DNA of 19,991 bases, taken from assembly GCA_903868455.1 (NCBI GenBank), contig CAIPVK010000012.1, positions 1 to 19,991 of the forward strand. The letters run 5' to 3'. Shown one piece after another: positions 5,902 through 13,975 of this stretch (its first letter is position 1; every line of letters begins with the position of its first letter). The position numbers were made by a program, and so were the translations under genes. The DNA is from an uncultured Opitutia bacterium. Lineage in GTDB: Bacteria; Verrucomicrobiota; Verrucomicrobiia; Opitutales; UBA953. The notes beneath the pieces were generated by a model. It made no database searches, had not been told where the DNA came from, and saw nothing but the letters and a program-made list of their open reading frames with translations.

Positions 5902-7416
5902 TCAATAAGCCTTCGCCATCACCACCCGGCGGGCGCTGGGCTCGCCGGTGACGACGCACTTCCCCGCCTCGGCGGGGGCGTCGAGGGGGATGCAGCGGAT
6001 GGTGACCTTGAGCTCCTCCTTGAGGCGCTTCTCCACCTCGGCCGAGCCGTTCCAGTGGCAGAGGGCGAAGCCGCCGTGGATCTCGGGGCGGTCGGGGTTG
6101 GCGGGCGTGAACCAGGCCTTGAGCTCCTCCCAGGTGTCGATGCGGCGGGTCTGCGACTCGCGGAACGCCTTGGCGCGCGCGAGCAGGTTGTCCTGGATGG
6201 CCTGCAGGCGGGACTCGATGCCGTCGACGAGCTCGGCGCGGGGCACGACGGCCTTCTCGCCGGTGTCGCGGCGGGCGACCATGGCGGCGCCGGCGGCGAG
6301 GTCGCGCGGGCCGACCTCGATGCGCAGGGGCACGCCCTTCTTGATCCAGCCCCAGGTCTTCTCGCCGCCGCGGAGGTCGCGGTCGTCGATGGTCACGACG
6401 AGCGGGCGGCCGTGGAAGGTCTTGGCGAGGAGCTCCTTCTGGAGCGACTTGCAGTAGGCGAGCACCTCGGCCCGGCCGGCGTCGTCGCGGTAGATGGGGA
6501 GGATGACGGCGTGCTGGGGCGCGAGGCGGGGAGGGACGACAAGCCCGTCGTCGTCCGCGTGCGTCATGATCATGCCGCCGATGAGGCGGGTGGAGACGCC
6601 CCACGAGGTGGTGTGGGCGTGCTGGAGGACGCCGGCCTCGTCCTGGAAGCGGATGCCGCAGGACTTGGAGAAGTTCTGGCCGAGGTAATGCGAGGTGCCG
6701 GCCTGGAGGGCCTTGCGGTCCTGCATCATGGCCTCGATGCAGAAGGTCTCGACCGCGCCGGGGAAGCGCTCGCCCGCGGTCTTGGTGCCCTTGATGACGG
6801 GCATGGCCATGTGGTTCTCGGCGAAGTCGGCGTAGACCTCGAGCATGCGGACGGTCTCCTCCATCGCCTCCTGCTCGGTGGCGTGGACGGTGTGCCCCTC
6901 CTGCCAGAGGAACTCGGCGGTGCGGAGGAAGAGCCGGGTGCGCATCTCCCAGCGGACGACGTTGGCCCACTGGTTGATGAGGATGGGGAGGTCGCGGTAG
7001 GACTGGACCCACTTGGCGTAGGTCTCGCCGATGATGGTCTCGGAGGTCGGGCGGACGATGAGGGGCTCCTCCAGCGGGCCGGCGGGGGCGAGCTGGCCGT
7101 CGGGGCCGGCCTCGAGGCGGGAATGGGTGACGACCGCGCACTCCTTGGCGAAGCCCTCGACGTGCTGGGCCTCCTTCTGGAGGTAGCTCATCGGGATGAA
7201 GAGGGGGAAGTAGGCGTTGACGTGGCCGGTGGCCTTGAACTTGGCGTCGAGGTCGCGCTGGATGTTCTCCCAGAGCGAGTAACCCCAGGGCTTGATCACC
7301 ATGCAGCCGCGGACCGGGCTGTTCTCCGCGAGGTCGGCGGCCTTGATGACCTGCAGGTACCACTCGGGGTAGTCCTCGGCGCGGGTCGGGGTGATGGCGG
7401 TCTTGGGCTTGGACAT
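5902..7416 (-). CDS. proS: prolyl-tRNA synthetase, archaeal/eukaryal type (ProS3)
   Basis: This class II synthetase charges tRNA-Pro with proline. The 504-residue protein lacks the roughly 180-residue INS editing domain of the E. coli type and ends in AKAY, a hallmark of the Thermus/archaeal/eukaryal type. Visible features are VRPTSETIIGETYAKW (121-136), the motif 2 region RWEMRTRLFLRTAEFLWQEGHT (in 155-176), SHYLGQNFSKSCGI (242-255) and motif 3 GVSTRLIGGMIMTHAD (273-288). The anticodon-binding domain follows (about 300-400), then the C-terminal domain. That domain keeps C453, C475 and C487 but seems to lack a full four-Cys zinc set. The only tRNA in the window is tRNA-Pro(UGG). Confidence 0.96.
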   Translation of the reverse strand: MSKPKTAITPTRAEDYPEWYLQVIKAADLAENSPVRGCMVIKPWGYSLWENIQRDLDAKFKATGHVNAYFPLFIPMSYLQKEAQHVEGFAKECAVVTHSRLEAGPDGQLAPAGPLEEPLIVRPTSETIIGETYAKWVQSYRDLPILINQWANVVRWEMRTRLFLRTAEFLWQEGHTVHATEQEAMEETVRMLEVYADFAENHMAMPVIKGTKTAGERFPGAVETFCIEAMMQDRKALQAGTSHYLGQNFSKSCGIRFQDEAGVLQHAHTTSWGVSTRLIGGMIMTHADDDGLVVPPRLAPQHAVILPIYRDDAGRAEVLAYCKSLQKELLAKTFHGRPLVVTIDDRDLRGGEKTWGWIKKGVPLRIEVGPRDLAAGAAMVARRDTGEKAVVPRAELVDGIESRLQAIQDNLLARAKAFRESQTRRIDTWEELKAWFTPANPDRPEIHGGFALCHWNGSAEVEKRLKEELKVTIRCIPLDAPAEAGKCVVTGEPSARRVVMAKAY

Positions 7417-7432
7417 CGGAAGGGGGCGGGGG

Positions 7433-7513
7433 GATTGAAGGGATGAAGGATTAAAGAGATGAAGAGATGAAGGGGCTAAGGGATGAAAGGATGAAAAGAT
7501 GAAGAGATAAAGG
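7433..7513. repeat. GATGAAG-type short repeat array, left arm
   Basis: About ten imperfect 7-9 nt units occur head to tail (GATTGAAGG, GATGAAGG, GATTAAAGA, GATGAAGA, GATGAAAG, GATAAAGG). The array lies directly upstream of the proS start. It is inverted relative to 7638-7681, with which it shares the 17-nt word GATGAAGAGATGAAGGG. Confidence 0.75.
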
Positions 7514-7637
7514 CAGGAAACAGGATTATCCCGCGTTCCGTGGCATTATCGGTCCCCGTTCAGCTTCCTTTCCGCGCTCCTCGTCCCAAGGCATCGACCA
7601 TCCCCCTGCCCTTCTCTTCAACCCGCCCTTTCGTCCG

Positions 7638-7681
7638 TCCATCCCTTCAATCATTCATCCCTTCATCTCTTCATCCCTTCC
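7638..7681. repeat. GATGAAG-type array, inverted right arm
   Basis: The plus strand reads TCCATCCCTTCAATCATT and continues with CATCCCTTCATCTCTTC units, the reverse complement of the array at 7433-7513. It ends 5 bp from the stop codon of the MATE gene. The roughly 125 bp between the arrays shows no recognisable gene, tRNA or terminator. Confidence 0.75.
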
Positions 7682-7685
7682 TCGC

Positions 7686-9020
7686 TCAATCCCACCCCTT
7701 CGCCCCCGGCCGGGTCGCGCGGAGGAACTTGCCCGCCAAGGCGAGGGCCGCGAAGCCGAGGCTCAGCGCGAGGCCGATCCAGATCCCGACGGCGCCCTGC
7801 CCCATCGGGAAGGCGAGGACGAGGGCGAGCGGCAGGGCGATGCCCCAGTAGGCGAGCGCGGCGGCGACGGAGGCCCAGGCGGCCAGGTTGATGGCGCGCA
7901 GCAGGTGGGCGGCGACGACCTGCAGCGCGTCGAACGGCGCCCAGAGCGCGGCGAACACGAGCAGGCTCGCCGCCAGCTCGCCGGTGGGCGTGCCCGCGAC
8001 GCCGTAGACGCCGAGCAGGGGCTCGCGCAGGGCGACGAGCAGGAGGGCGTAGGACGCGAGGCAGGCGCCGCCGAGGGCGAGGGCGCCGAGGCCGATGGCG
8101 CGCGCGGCCTCGCGGTCGCCGGCGCCCCGGGCCTCGCCGGCGCGGATGCCCGCGCCGATGCCCAGTCCGAGCGGGAGCATGAAGGCGGCGGAGGCGGTGC
8201 TGACCGCCACCTGGTGCGCGGCCTGCGCCGCGGGGGAGATCCAGCCCGCCATCACGGGGACGACCGCGAAGATGCCCACCTCGCTCAGGCTGTGCAGGCC
8301 GGCGGGGACGCCGGTGGCGAGCAGGCGGCGGAAGACCGGACGGGAAAGGCCGTCGGCGAGCCGCACCTCGCCGCGCCCGGGCGTCAGCCAGAGGCCGGCG
8401 AGCATGAGGACGCGGGAGAGCAGGGTCGCCCAGGCCGCGCCGTCGAGCCCGAGCGCCGGGCACCCCCAGTTGCCGTACATCATCACCCAGTTGAGGAGGA
8501 CGTTCGCGGCGAGGCCCGCGCTGAGCCACGCGAGCGAGACCCAGGGCTGGTGCTGGCTGTCGCGATGCCCGCGCAGGGCGTGGAAGAGGAGCCCCGGGAC
8601 CATGGCCCAGGCCATGATGACGTAATAGCCGCGCGCCTCGGCGGCGACCTCCGGCGCGGAGCCGAGCAGGGGGATGAGCGGGGCGAGCAGGTGGGTGAGC
8701 GCGGCGAGGGCGAGCGAGAGGACGAGGGCGAGCGCCATGCCGTGGCGGAGGATGGCGGGCGAGGAATCGGCGATGCCGGCGCCGTTGTCCTGGGATTGGT
8801 AGACGGAGACGGCGCCCACCACGCCGATGCCGAAGACATAGGGGATGTAGTTGAGGTTGCCCGCGAGGGCGCTGGCGGCGAGGGCGGTCTCGCCGAGCCG
8901 CCCGGCCATGGCGACGTCGGTGATGAACATCAGCCCGTAGCCGAGCATCCCGAGCATGATGGGGACGGAGAGCCGGAGCGTGGGACCGAGCTCCTCGCGG
9001 ACGCGGCGCAGGGAGGTCAT
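7686..9020 (-). CDS. MATE family efflux protein (NorM-like)
   Basis: MATE proteins export drugs or metabolites in exchange for Na+ or H+ across the inner membrane. The 444-residue product is almost entirely hydrophobic, with about 12 predicted membrane segments. It shows the family N-terminal pattern SVPIMLGMLGYGLMFITDVA followed by MAGRLGETALAA, and the counterpart in the second half around SEVGIFAVVPVMAGW. Length fits the family (about 450). Its ATG is one base past the stop of the upstream ABC ATPase, so the two are co-translated. It is last in a five-gene minus-strand run headed by clpP. The substrate cannot be inferred. No terminator is visible; a repeat array begins right after the stop. 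Confidence 0.93.
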   Translation of the reverse strand: MTSLRRVREELGPTLRLSVPIMLGMLGYGLMFITDVAMAGRLGETALAASALAGNLNYIPYVFGIGVVGAVSVYQSQDNGAGIADSSPAILRHGMALALVLSLALAALTHLLAPLIPLLGSAPEVAAEARGYYVIMAWAMVPGLLFHALRGHRDSQHQPWVSLAWLSAGLAANVLLNWVMMYGNWGCPALGLDGAAWATLLSRVLMLAGLWLTPGRGEVRLADGLSRPVFRRLLATGVPAGLHSLSEVGIFAVVPVMAGWISPAAQAAHQVAVSTASAAFMLPLGLGIGAGIRAGEARGAGDREAARAIGLGALALGGACLASYALLLVALREPLLGVYGVAGTPTGELAASLLVFAALWAPFDALQVVAAHLLRAINLAAWASVAAALAYWGIALPLALVLAFPMGQGAVGIWIGLALSLGFAALALAGKFLRATRPGAKGWD

Positions 9021-9021
9021 G

Positions 9022-10077
9022 TCAGCGCGGGAGGATGACGGCGTCCTCGGGGTCGATCCACGCCGTCGCGCGCGCGACGGAGCCCGCGCGGTTGCGGGCG
9101 TTGGCCTCCGCGACGCGCAGCGCGGTGCCGTCGGACGCGACGAAGCGGTGGCGCGTGAGCTCGCCCTCGAAGCGCGAGGCCTCGACGCGCCCGTGCCAGG
9201 CGTTCTCCTCGGGCGCGGGGCTGTCGAGGCGGATGGCCTCGGGGCGGAGGCACAGGACGACCGGCGCGCCCTCGGCCGGCGGCTCGGAGGGGACGGCGAG
9301 CGCGCCGCTCACCTCGCCGAGGGCGCAGCGGACGACGCCCTCGCCCGCCCCGTGGCGCAGGAGCGTCGCGGGCAGGAGGTTGGCCTGGCCGAGGAAACCC
9401 GCGGCCCAGCTGTCGGCGGGGCGGCGGTAGCAATCGAGGGGGCGGCCCGACTGGACGACCGCGCCCTCGCGCAGGAGCAGGAGCCGGTCGGCCCAGGCGA
9501 GGGCCTCGGGCAGGTCGTGCGTGACGAGGACGGTGAGGATGCCGGCCTCGGCGAGCGCCGGTCGCAGGCGGGCGAGCACCTGCTCCCGCGAGGGGAGGTC
9601 GAGCTGCGAGAGGGGCTCGTCGAGCAACAGCAGGCGCGGCCGCGCGGCGAGCGCGCGGGCGAGGGCGACGCGCTGCTGCATGCCGCCCGAGAGCTCGGAG
9701 CCGGGGCGCTCGGCGAGGGCCTCCGCGCCGACCGCGGCGAGGGCCGCGAGCGCGCGGGCGCGGGCGGGGGCGTCGGGGGCGTCGCCCGCCAACGAGGCGA
9801 GCACGGTCAGGTGCGGGAAGGTCGGCGAGGTGTGGCCGATCAGCAGGGCGCCGCGCCGGGCGGTCGTCTCGCCCGTGACGTCGCGCCCGTCGAGCTGGAT
9901 CCGGCCGAGGTCGGCCGGCTGGGCGCCGGCGAGGACGCGCAGCAGGGTGGACTTCCCGGCGCCGGAGGGGCCGACGACCGCGAGGATCTCGCCGGGCGCG
10001 ACCTCGAGGTCGACGCCCGCGAGGGCGGCGGTATCGCCGAGCCGGCGACGGAGGTTGCGGGCGCGGAGCGCGGCCAT
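9022..10077 (-). CDS. ABC transporter ATP-binding protein with TOBE-like C-terminus
   Basis: The 351-residue protein has Walker A GPSGAGKST (36-44), signature LSGGMQQR (129-136), Walker B LLLLDEP (149-155), D-loop SQLD and H-loop H187. After about 240 residues comes a beta-rich region (VVLCLRPEAIRL...) resembling the TOBE domain of PotA/FbpC/CysA importers of polyamine, iron or sulfate. It probably powers such an importer at the inner membrane, but no permease or binding protein is adjacent. In the Q-loop region (LLIGHTSPTFPHLTV) the usual glutamine is replaced, apparently by H82. It is tightly coupled to the MATE gene after it and follows prc by 48 bp. Substrate is unknown. Confidence 0.92.
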   Translation of the reverse strand: MAALRARNLRRRLGDTAALAGVDLEVAPGEILAVVGPSGAGKSTLLRVLAGAQPADLGRIQLDGRDVTGETTARRGALLIGHTSPTFPHLTVLASLAGDAPDAPARARALAALAAVGAEALAERPGSELSGGMQQRVALARALAARPRLLLLDEPLSQLDLPSREQVLARLRPALAEAGILTVLVTHDLPEALAWADRLLLLREGAVVQSGRPLDCYRRPADSWAAGFLGQANLLPATLLRHGAGEGVVRCALGEVSGALAVPSEPPAEGAPVVLCLRPEAIRLDSPAPEENAWHGRVEASRFEGELTRHRFVASDGTALRVAEANARNRAGSVARATAWIDPEDAVILPR

Positions 10078-10125
10078 CCCCCGGAGGAACGCCGAGGCGG
10101 TCCGGAAGGCAAGCCGCGTCCGCGC

Positions 10126-12345
10126 TCAGCGCGCCGGCGCGGCCGCGGTCGCGGCGGGGGCGGCGGCCACCGCGGCGGGCGCGGCGGTCCAGTCGGCCGC
10201 GATGCGGACGGCCTCGCGGAGGGGGATGTCGAAGTCGGGCCAGGACTCGTCGCCGACCGAGGCGCGCAGGCGCTGCATGCGGCGCGAGGCCTTCTGCCAC
10301 TCGGGATCGGTGGCCTTCTCCTCGGCGAGGGCCGCGTCGAGCTTCACGTCGCGCGAGGCGAAGTCGGCCTTGGCGAGCCGCTCGAGCTGGGCGCGCACAT
10401 GGTCGCGGAAGGCGAGGTCCTCCTCGCGGTCGCGGCGGCGCGCCTCGAGGGCGAGCGGGATCTCGGAGCGGTTGAAGCGGCCCTTGGCCCACTCGAGGAT
10501 GCGGCCGTGGAGGGTGAACTCGGGGAGCTCGGCCTGGCGGCGGCGGCTGGCCTCGCCGAGGCGGCCGACGAGCGCGGGCGAGAGCGGCGCCTTGAGCCAG
10601 GGCCCGGTGTCGGGCTTGTCGAGCGCGGGGGCGACGGCGTCCCAGGGCAGCGGGTTGTCGAGGTCGGACTCGGCGACGGGCAGCACGGAGTAGACGGACG
10701 GCACGGGGATGTCCGCCGGCACGCCCTTGAGCTGGATGGAGGAGCCGCTCGGCGCGTACCACTTCTGGATGGTGACCTTGACCGCGGACTTCAGGGCGCG
10801 GTCGAGGCGGGCGAGCTCGAGGATGTTCTGGACGCTGCCCTTGCCGTGCGTGGCCTCGTCGCCGACGATGAGGGCGCGGCGATGGTCGCGCAGGGCGCCG
10901 GCGACGATCTCGGAGGCGGAGGCGGAGGCCTTGGAGGTGAGGACGACGAGGGGGCCGTCCCACGCGACCTTGCCGCCGTCCTCGTCCTTGTAGGTCTCGG
11001 AGCGGCCGGCGCTGTCGCGGATCTGCACGACGGGGCCGCCGGGGATGAAGAGGCCGGTGATCCCGATGGCCTCGGTGAGCAGGCCGCCGCCGTTGCGCCG
11101 CAGGTCGAGGACGAGGGCGCGCATGCCGAGGGCGCGGAGCTTGCCGATGAGCTCCTCGAGGTCGCGCGTCGGGCTGGACGCGCCCTTGCCCTCGCCGCCG
11201 TAGAAGGCGGGGAGGTCGATCACGCCGATGGCGACGGTGCCCGCGCCCGCGGGGACCTCGACCAGGCGGGCGGAGGCGAGCTGGCCGACCAGCTTGATGG
11301 GGGCGCGCTTCAGCGTGATGTCCTTGCGCGGGCCGCGGTCGGCGGGCTCGAGGATCAGGCGGATGACGCTGCCCTCCTTGCCGCGGATGCGGGAGATGGC
11401 CTTGTTGAGGCGCATGCCGACGATCTCCTCGGGCTCGGCGCCCGCGGCCTGGCCCACGGCGAGGATGCGGTCGCCGGCCTTGGCGCGGCCGTCGAGGGCG
11501 AGCGGGCCGCCGGGCATGATCTCCTTGATGGTGCAGTAGCCGTCGTCGTCCTCGAGCGTCGCGCCGATGCCGACGAGCGAGTTGCGCATCTGGATCTCGA
11601 ACTCCTCGAGCGACTGGCGGCTGAGGAAGTTGGAGTGCGGGTCGTACTGGGCGGCGACGGCGTTGAGGAAGAACTCCTGGACCTCGTGGGGCTCGTAGGC
11701 GAGGTAGCCGGCCACCTTCTCGTAGCGCCGGGCGAGGCGGTCGCGGGCCTCCCCGAGCCGCTCCGGCGTGAGGACGGGGGCGGCGGCGGGCTTGGCGGAT
11801 CGGTCCGCGCGGGGCGCGTCGCCGCCGGCCTCGGCCTCGTCGCCGAGCGCCTCGGAGAGGAGGTCGAGCTGGACGCGGCGGCGCCAGAGCTCGTCGGCCG
11901 CGGCGGTGTCGGCCGGCCAGGCGGCCTTGCGGCGGTCGAGGGCGAAGGTCCCCTGGCGCGAGAGGTCGAGCGAGGGGTCGCGGAGGAGGGCGAGGGCGAA
12001 GGCGGTGCGCTCGGCGACGCGGAGGCGGAAGAGGGCGTGGAGCTCGAAGGCCGGCGTGAGGTTGCCGCGCTGGAGGTAGAGGTCGAGCGAGGGGCCGAAG
12101 CGCGAGCTGATGTCGGCCAGGTCGGCCGCGGTGAGGTAGAGCTTACCGCGGTCGAGGGTCTCGGCGTACTTGGCCAGCACGGCCCCGGTGTCGACGGAGG
12201 TGAGCGGCTTGCGACTGATGTGAAGGCGCTCGAGGAGCAAGGTCGTGGCCGTCGACTCCTTGGCCATCGAGGGCTGGGTCGTGAAGGTCGCCTCCTGGGC
12301 CGCGACGAGGGAGGCGAGGAGGACGGTCAGGAGGGGCAGGCGCAT
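10126..12345 (-). CDS. prc: carboxy-terminal (tail-specific) processing protease, Prc type
   Basis: Prc is a periplasmic S41 serine protease that degrades or trims proteins from their C-termini. The 739-residue precursor begins with a signal peptide (MRLPLLTVLLASLVAA). An N-terminal Prc domain follows (about 35-235), then a PDZ domain (about 258-335, with GIGATLEDDDGY and GGPLALDGRAKAGDRILAV). The S41 core has DLRRNGGGLL (414-423), the serine-bearing SKASASASEI (S476 by alignment with E. coli Ser452) and the lysine K502 in THGKGSVQ. A DUF3340-like helical C-terminal region and an Ala/Pro tail complete it. The architecture matches E. coli Prc (682 aa) better than the shorter CtpA. The gene lies 6 bp after the rhomboid gene. 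Confidence 0.95.
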   Translation of the reverse strand: MRLPLLTVLLASLVAAQEATFTTQPSMAKESTATTLLLERLHISRKPLTSVDTGAVLAKYAETLDRGKLYLTAADLADISSRFGPSLDLYLQRGNLTPAFELHALFRLRVAERTAFALALLRDPSLDLSRQGTFALDRRKAAWPADTAAADELWRRRVQLDLLSEALGDEAEAGGDAPRADRSAKPAAAPVLTPERLGEARDRLARRYEKVAGYLAYEPHEVQEFFLNAVAAQYDPHSNFLSRQSLEEFEIQMRNSLVGIGATLEDDDGYCTIKEIMPGGPLALDGRAKAGDRILAVGQAAGAEPEEIVGMRLNKAISRIRGKEGSVIRLILEPADRGPRKDITLKRAPIKLVGQLASARLVEVPAGAGTVAIGVIDLPAFYGGEGKGASSPTRDLEELIGKLRALGMRALVLDLRRNGGGLLTEAIGITGLFIPGGPVVQIRDSAGRSETYKDEDGGKVAWDGPLVVLTSKASASASEIVAGALRDHRRALIVGDEATHGKGSVQNILELARLDRALKSAVKVTIQKWYAPSGSSIQLKGVPADIPVPSVYSVLPVAESDLDNPLPWDAVAPALDKPDTGPWLKAPLSPALVGRLGEASRRRQAELPEFTLHGRILEWAKGRFNRSEIPLALEARRRDREEDLAFRDHVRAQLERLAKADFASRDVKLDAALAEEKATDPEWQKASRRMQRLRASVGDESWPDFDIPLREAVRIAADWTAAPAAVAAAPAATAAAPAR

Positions 12346-12351
12346 GGTAAG

Positions 12352-13245
12352 TTAGCGGAGCCGCTGGCTCAATTCGTCCAGCCGTCGGCGCTCGTCCTCG
12401 GAGAGCGAGCCGAAGCCGCGCTCGGAGATCTTGTCGAGGAGGGCGTCCAACTCGGCCCGGGGGTTGGAAGCGGAGGCGGCGGGCCGGGCCGGGATCGCCT
12501 CGGTGCGGGGCGCCGGGCTCGCCGACGGGCGGGCCGCCGGCTTCTCGACGACCACGATGCGCAGGCGGGGCTCGGGCGTCGCCTCGCGTCGGGCGCGGCG
12601 GGCGAGCAGCGCGCCGAGCAAAAGCCCGCCGAGGTGGGCGGAATGGGCGATGGGCGACTGCCAGGCCGGGCGCCAGGCCTCCCAGCCCTGGCGGGCGGGC
12701 AGCTCGCTGAACACGAAGCCCGCGAGGGTGAGCGCCCAGATGATGGCCATGAGCCAGCGGACGCGCAGCGTGACAGGCAGGAAGAAGAAGAGGAGGAGCG
12801 TGACCGACTCGTCGTCGCGGCCGTCGAGGCCGAGGACCATGGCGGCGAGCACGGCGGCGGAGGCGCCGACGAGCGTCGAGCCGGGCAGGCCGGGCAGGCC
12901 GGTCGCGAACCAGGCGAGGGCGCCGACGAGGGCGCCGAGCAGGAGGACGCGGACCAGGCCCTCGCGCCCGTGCGAGGACTCCACCAGCGGGCCGACCCAC
13001 CAGAGGAGGAGGCCGTTGCCGAGCAGGTGCCAGAAACCGTCGTGGAGGAAGGCGTAGGTAAGGAACTGCCAGGGTTGGGACGCGGCGCCCTCCAGGGCCA
13101 TCCAGGAGAGGAAGGGCGAGCCCGAGGCCTGGGACACCAGGCCCAGCACGAAGACGCCGACGAGGAGGCCGAGGGCGGCGTGCGTGGCCGGGACGCCGGT
13201 CCCGGAGGGCCCGCCGCGCATGTAGTTGCGGTCGGCCAGGCCCAT
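12352..13245 (-). CDS. rhomboid family intramembrane serine protease
   Basis: Rhomboids cleave transmembrane segments within the inner membrane. The 297-residue protein has six or so membrane helices in its first 215 residues. It has the family motif HDGFWHLLGN (68-77), a catalytic serine S129 in LVGASAAV, and the catalytic histidine H204 in SAHLGGLLLGALL. The usual GxSG reads GASA here, so the glycine after serine is replaced. A cytosolic tail (about 216-297) has an Ala/Pro linker and ends with LDALLDKISERGFGSLSEDE, a conserved rhomboid tail resembling LDKISxxGxxSLTxxE elements. It sits between clpP and prc with gaps of 7 and 6 bp, so three proteases form one transcription unit. Confidence 0.94.
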   Translation of the reverse strand: MGLADRNYMRGGPSGTGVPATHAALGLLVGVFVLGLVSQASGSPFLSWMALEGAASQPWQFLTYAFLHDGFWHLLGNGLLLWWVGPLVESSHGREGLVRVLLLGALVGALAWFATGLPGLPGSTLVGASAAVLAAMVLGLDGRDDESVTLLLFFFLPVTLRVRWLMAIIWALTLAGFVFSELPARQGWEAWRPAWQSPIAHSAHLGGLLLGALLARRARREATPEPRLRIVVVEKPAARPSASPAPRTEAIPARPAASASNPRAELDALLDKISERGFGSLSEDERRRLDELSQRLR

Positions 13246-13252
13246 CGTCGCC

Positions 13253-13867
13253 TCAGAGCTTGGTGATGATGCCGTCGGCGAGGCCGTACTCCACGGCCTC
13301 CTTGGCGGTCATGTAGAAGTCGCGGTCGGTGTCCTTCTCGACCTTGGCCAGGGGCTGGCCGGAGGCCTCGGCGAGGATGGCGTTCAGCTCGCGGCGCATG
13401 CGCTCCATCTCCTGGGCCTGGATGTGGATGTCGACCGCCGGGGCCACGATGCGGCCCATGATGAGCGGCTGGTGGATCATCACCTGGGCGTGGGGGAAGA
13501 GGAGGCGGCTGCCCTTCTGCTTGGGCGCCTGGAGGAGGATCGAGCCCATCGAGGCGGCCATGCCCGTGACGACGACCTTCACCGGGGAGGTGATGAGGCG
13601 GATGGTGTCGTAGATGGCCATGCCGGCGGTGATGGAGCCGCCGGGCGTGTTGATGTAGAAGGTGATGGGCTCGCCGGGCGCGACGGCCTCGAGGTAGAGC
13701 AGGCGCTCGGTGATGTCGCGCGCCGAGCCGTCCTCGACCGGGCCCCAGAGCGAGAGCTTACGCTGCTCGAGGAACTTGCGCTGGATGAGGGCGGCGACCG
13801 GCGAGCCGGCGGCCTTGGCGGCCTCCTCCTGCTTGGGGGTCTCCTCGTCTTCGTCGTCGTGGGCCAT
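13253..13867 (-). CDS. clpP: ATP-dependent Clp protease proteolytic subunit
   Basis: ClpP forms the tetradecameric peptidase chamber fed by ClpX or ClpA. From the ATG at 13867 it is 204 residues, normal for the family. The catalytic triad is S106 in GMAASMGS, H132 in VMIHQP and D183 in DTDRDFYMTAKEAVEYGL. INTPGGSITAGMAIYDT (72-88) is also typical. The frame extends 20 codons upstream to 13927, but that part is Pro/Arg-rich and lies next to the symporter terminator. The N-terminus is acidic (MAHDDEDEETPKQEE). It heads a run with rhomboid, prc, ABC ATPase and MATE genes and is not beside clpX or tig, so it may be one of several ClpP paralogues. Confidence 0.95.
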   Translation of the reverse strand: MAHDDEDEETPKQEEAAKAAGSPVAALIQRKFLEQRKLSLWGPVEDGSARDITERLLYLEAVAPGEPITFYINTPGGSITAGMAIYDTIRLITSPVKVVVTGMAASMGSILLQAPKQKGSRLLFPHAQVMIHQPLIMGRIVAPAVDIHIQAQEMERMRRELNAILAEASGQPLAKVEKDTDRDFYMTAKEAVEYGLADGIITKL

Positions 13868-13924
13868 GGGAGAGGCGAGGATGACAGGCGGCGGGCGGGA
13901 GGCAAGCGGGCGATGCGGCGGACG

Positions 13925-13956
13925 CAAAGGAAAGGGCCCCGGCGAACCGGGGCCCT
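13925..13956 (-). terminator. intrinsic terminator of the symporter gene
   Basis: A perfect 9-bp stem, GGGCCCCGG (13934-13942) with CCGGGGCCC (13947-13955), has a tetraloop reading TTCG on the minus strand. TTTCCTTT follows. It lies 20 bp past the symporter stop codon and separates that gene from clpP. Confidence 0.87.
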
Positions 13957-13975
13957 CGCTCGGACCGGGCTCGGC

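Noticed and set aside
5548..7446. A plus-strand open frame of 632 codons
   Set aside because: It is antisense to proS and rpsR, has low-complexity composition and no domain.
7433..7681. Insertion sequence or integron attachment site
   Set aside because: No transposase or integrase ORF, no target-site duplication and no defined terminal inverted repeat; the arms are low-complexity.
8956..13266. A plus-strand open frame of 1436 codons
   Set aside because: It lies antisense to MATE, ABC, prc and rhomboid genes that all have clear family motifs. Its translation is Gly/Ala/Glu/Arg-rich low complexity without domains, the usual artefact of high-GC coding DNA.
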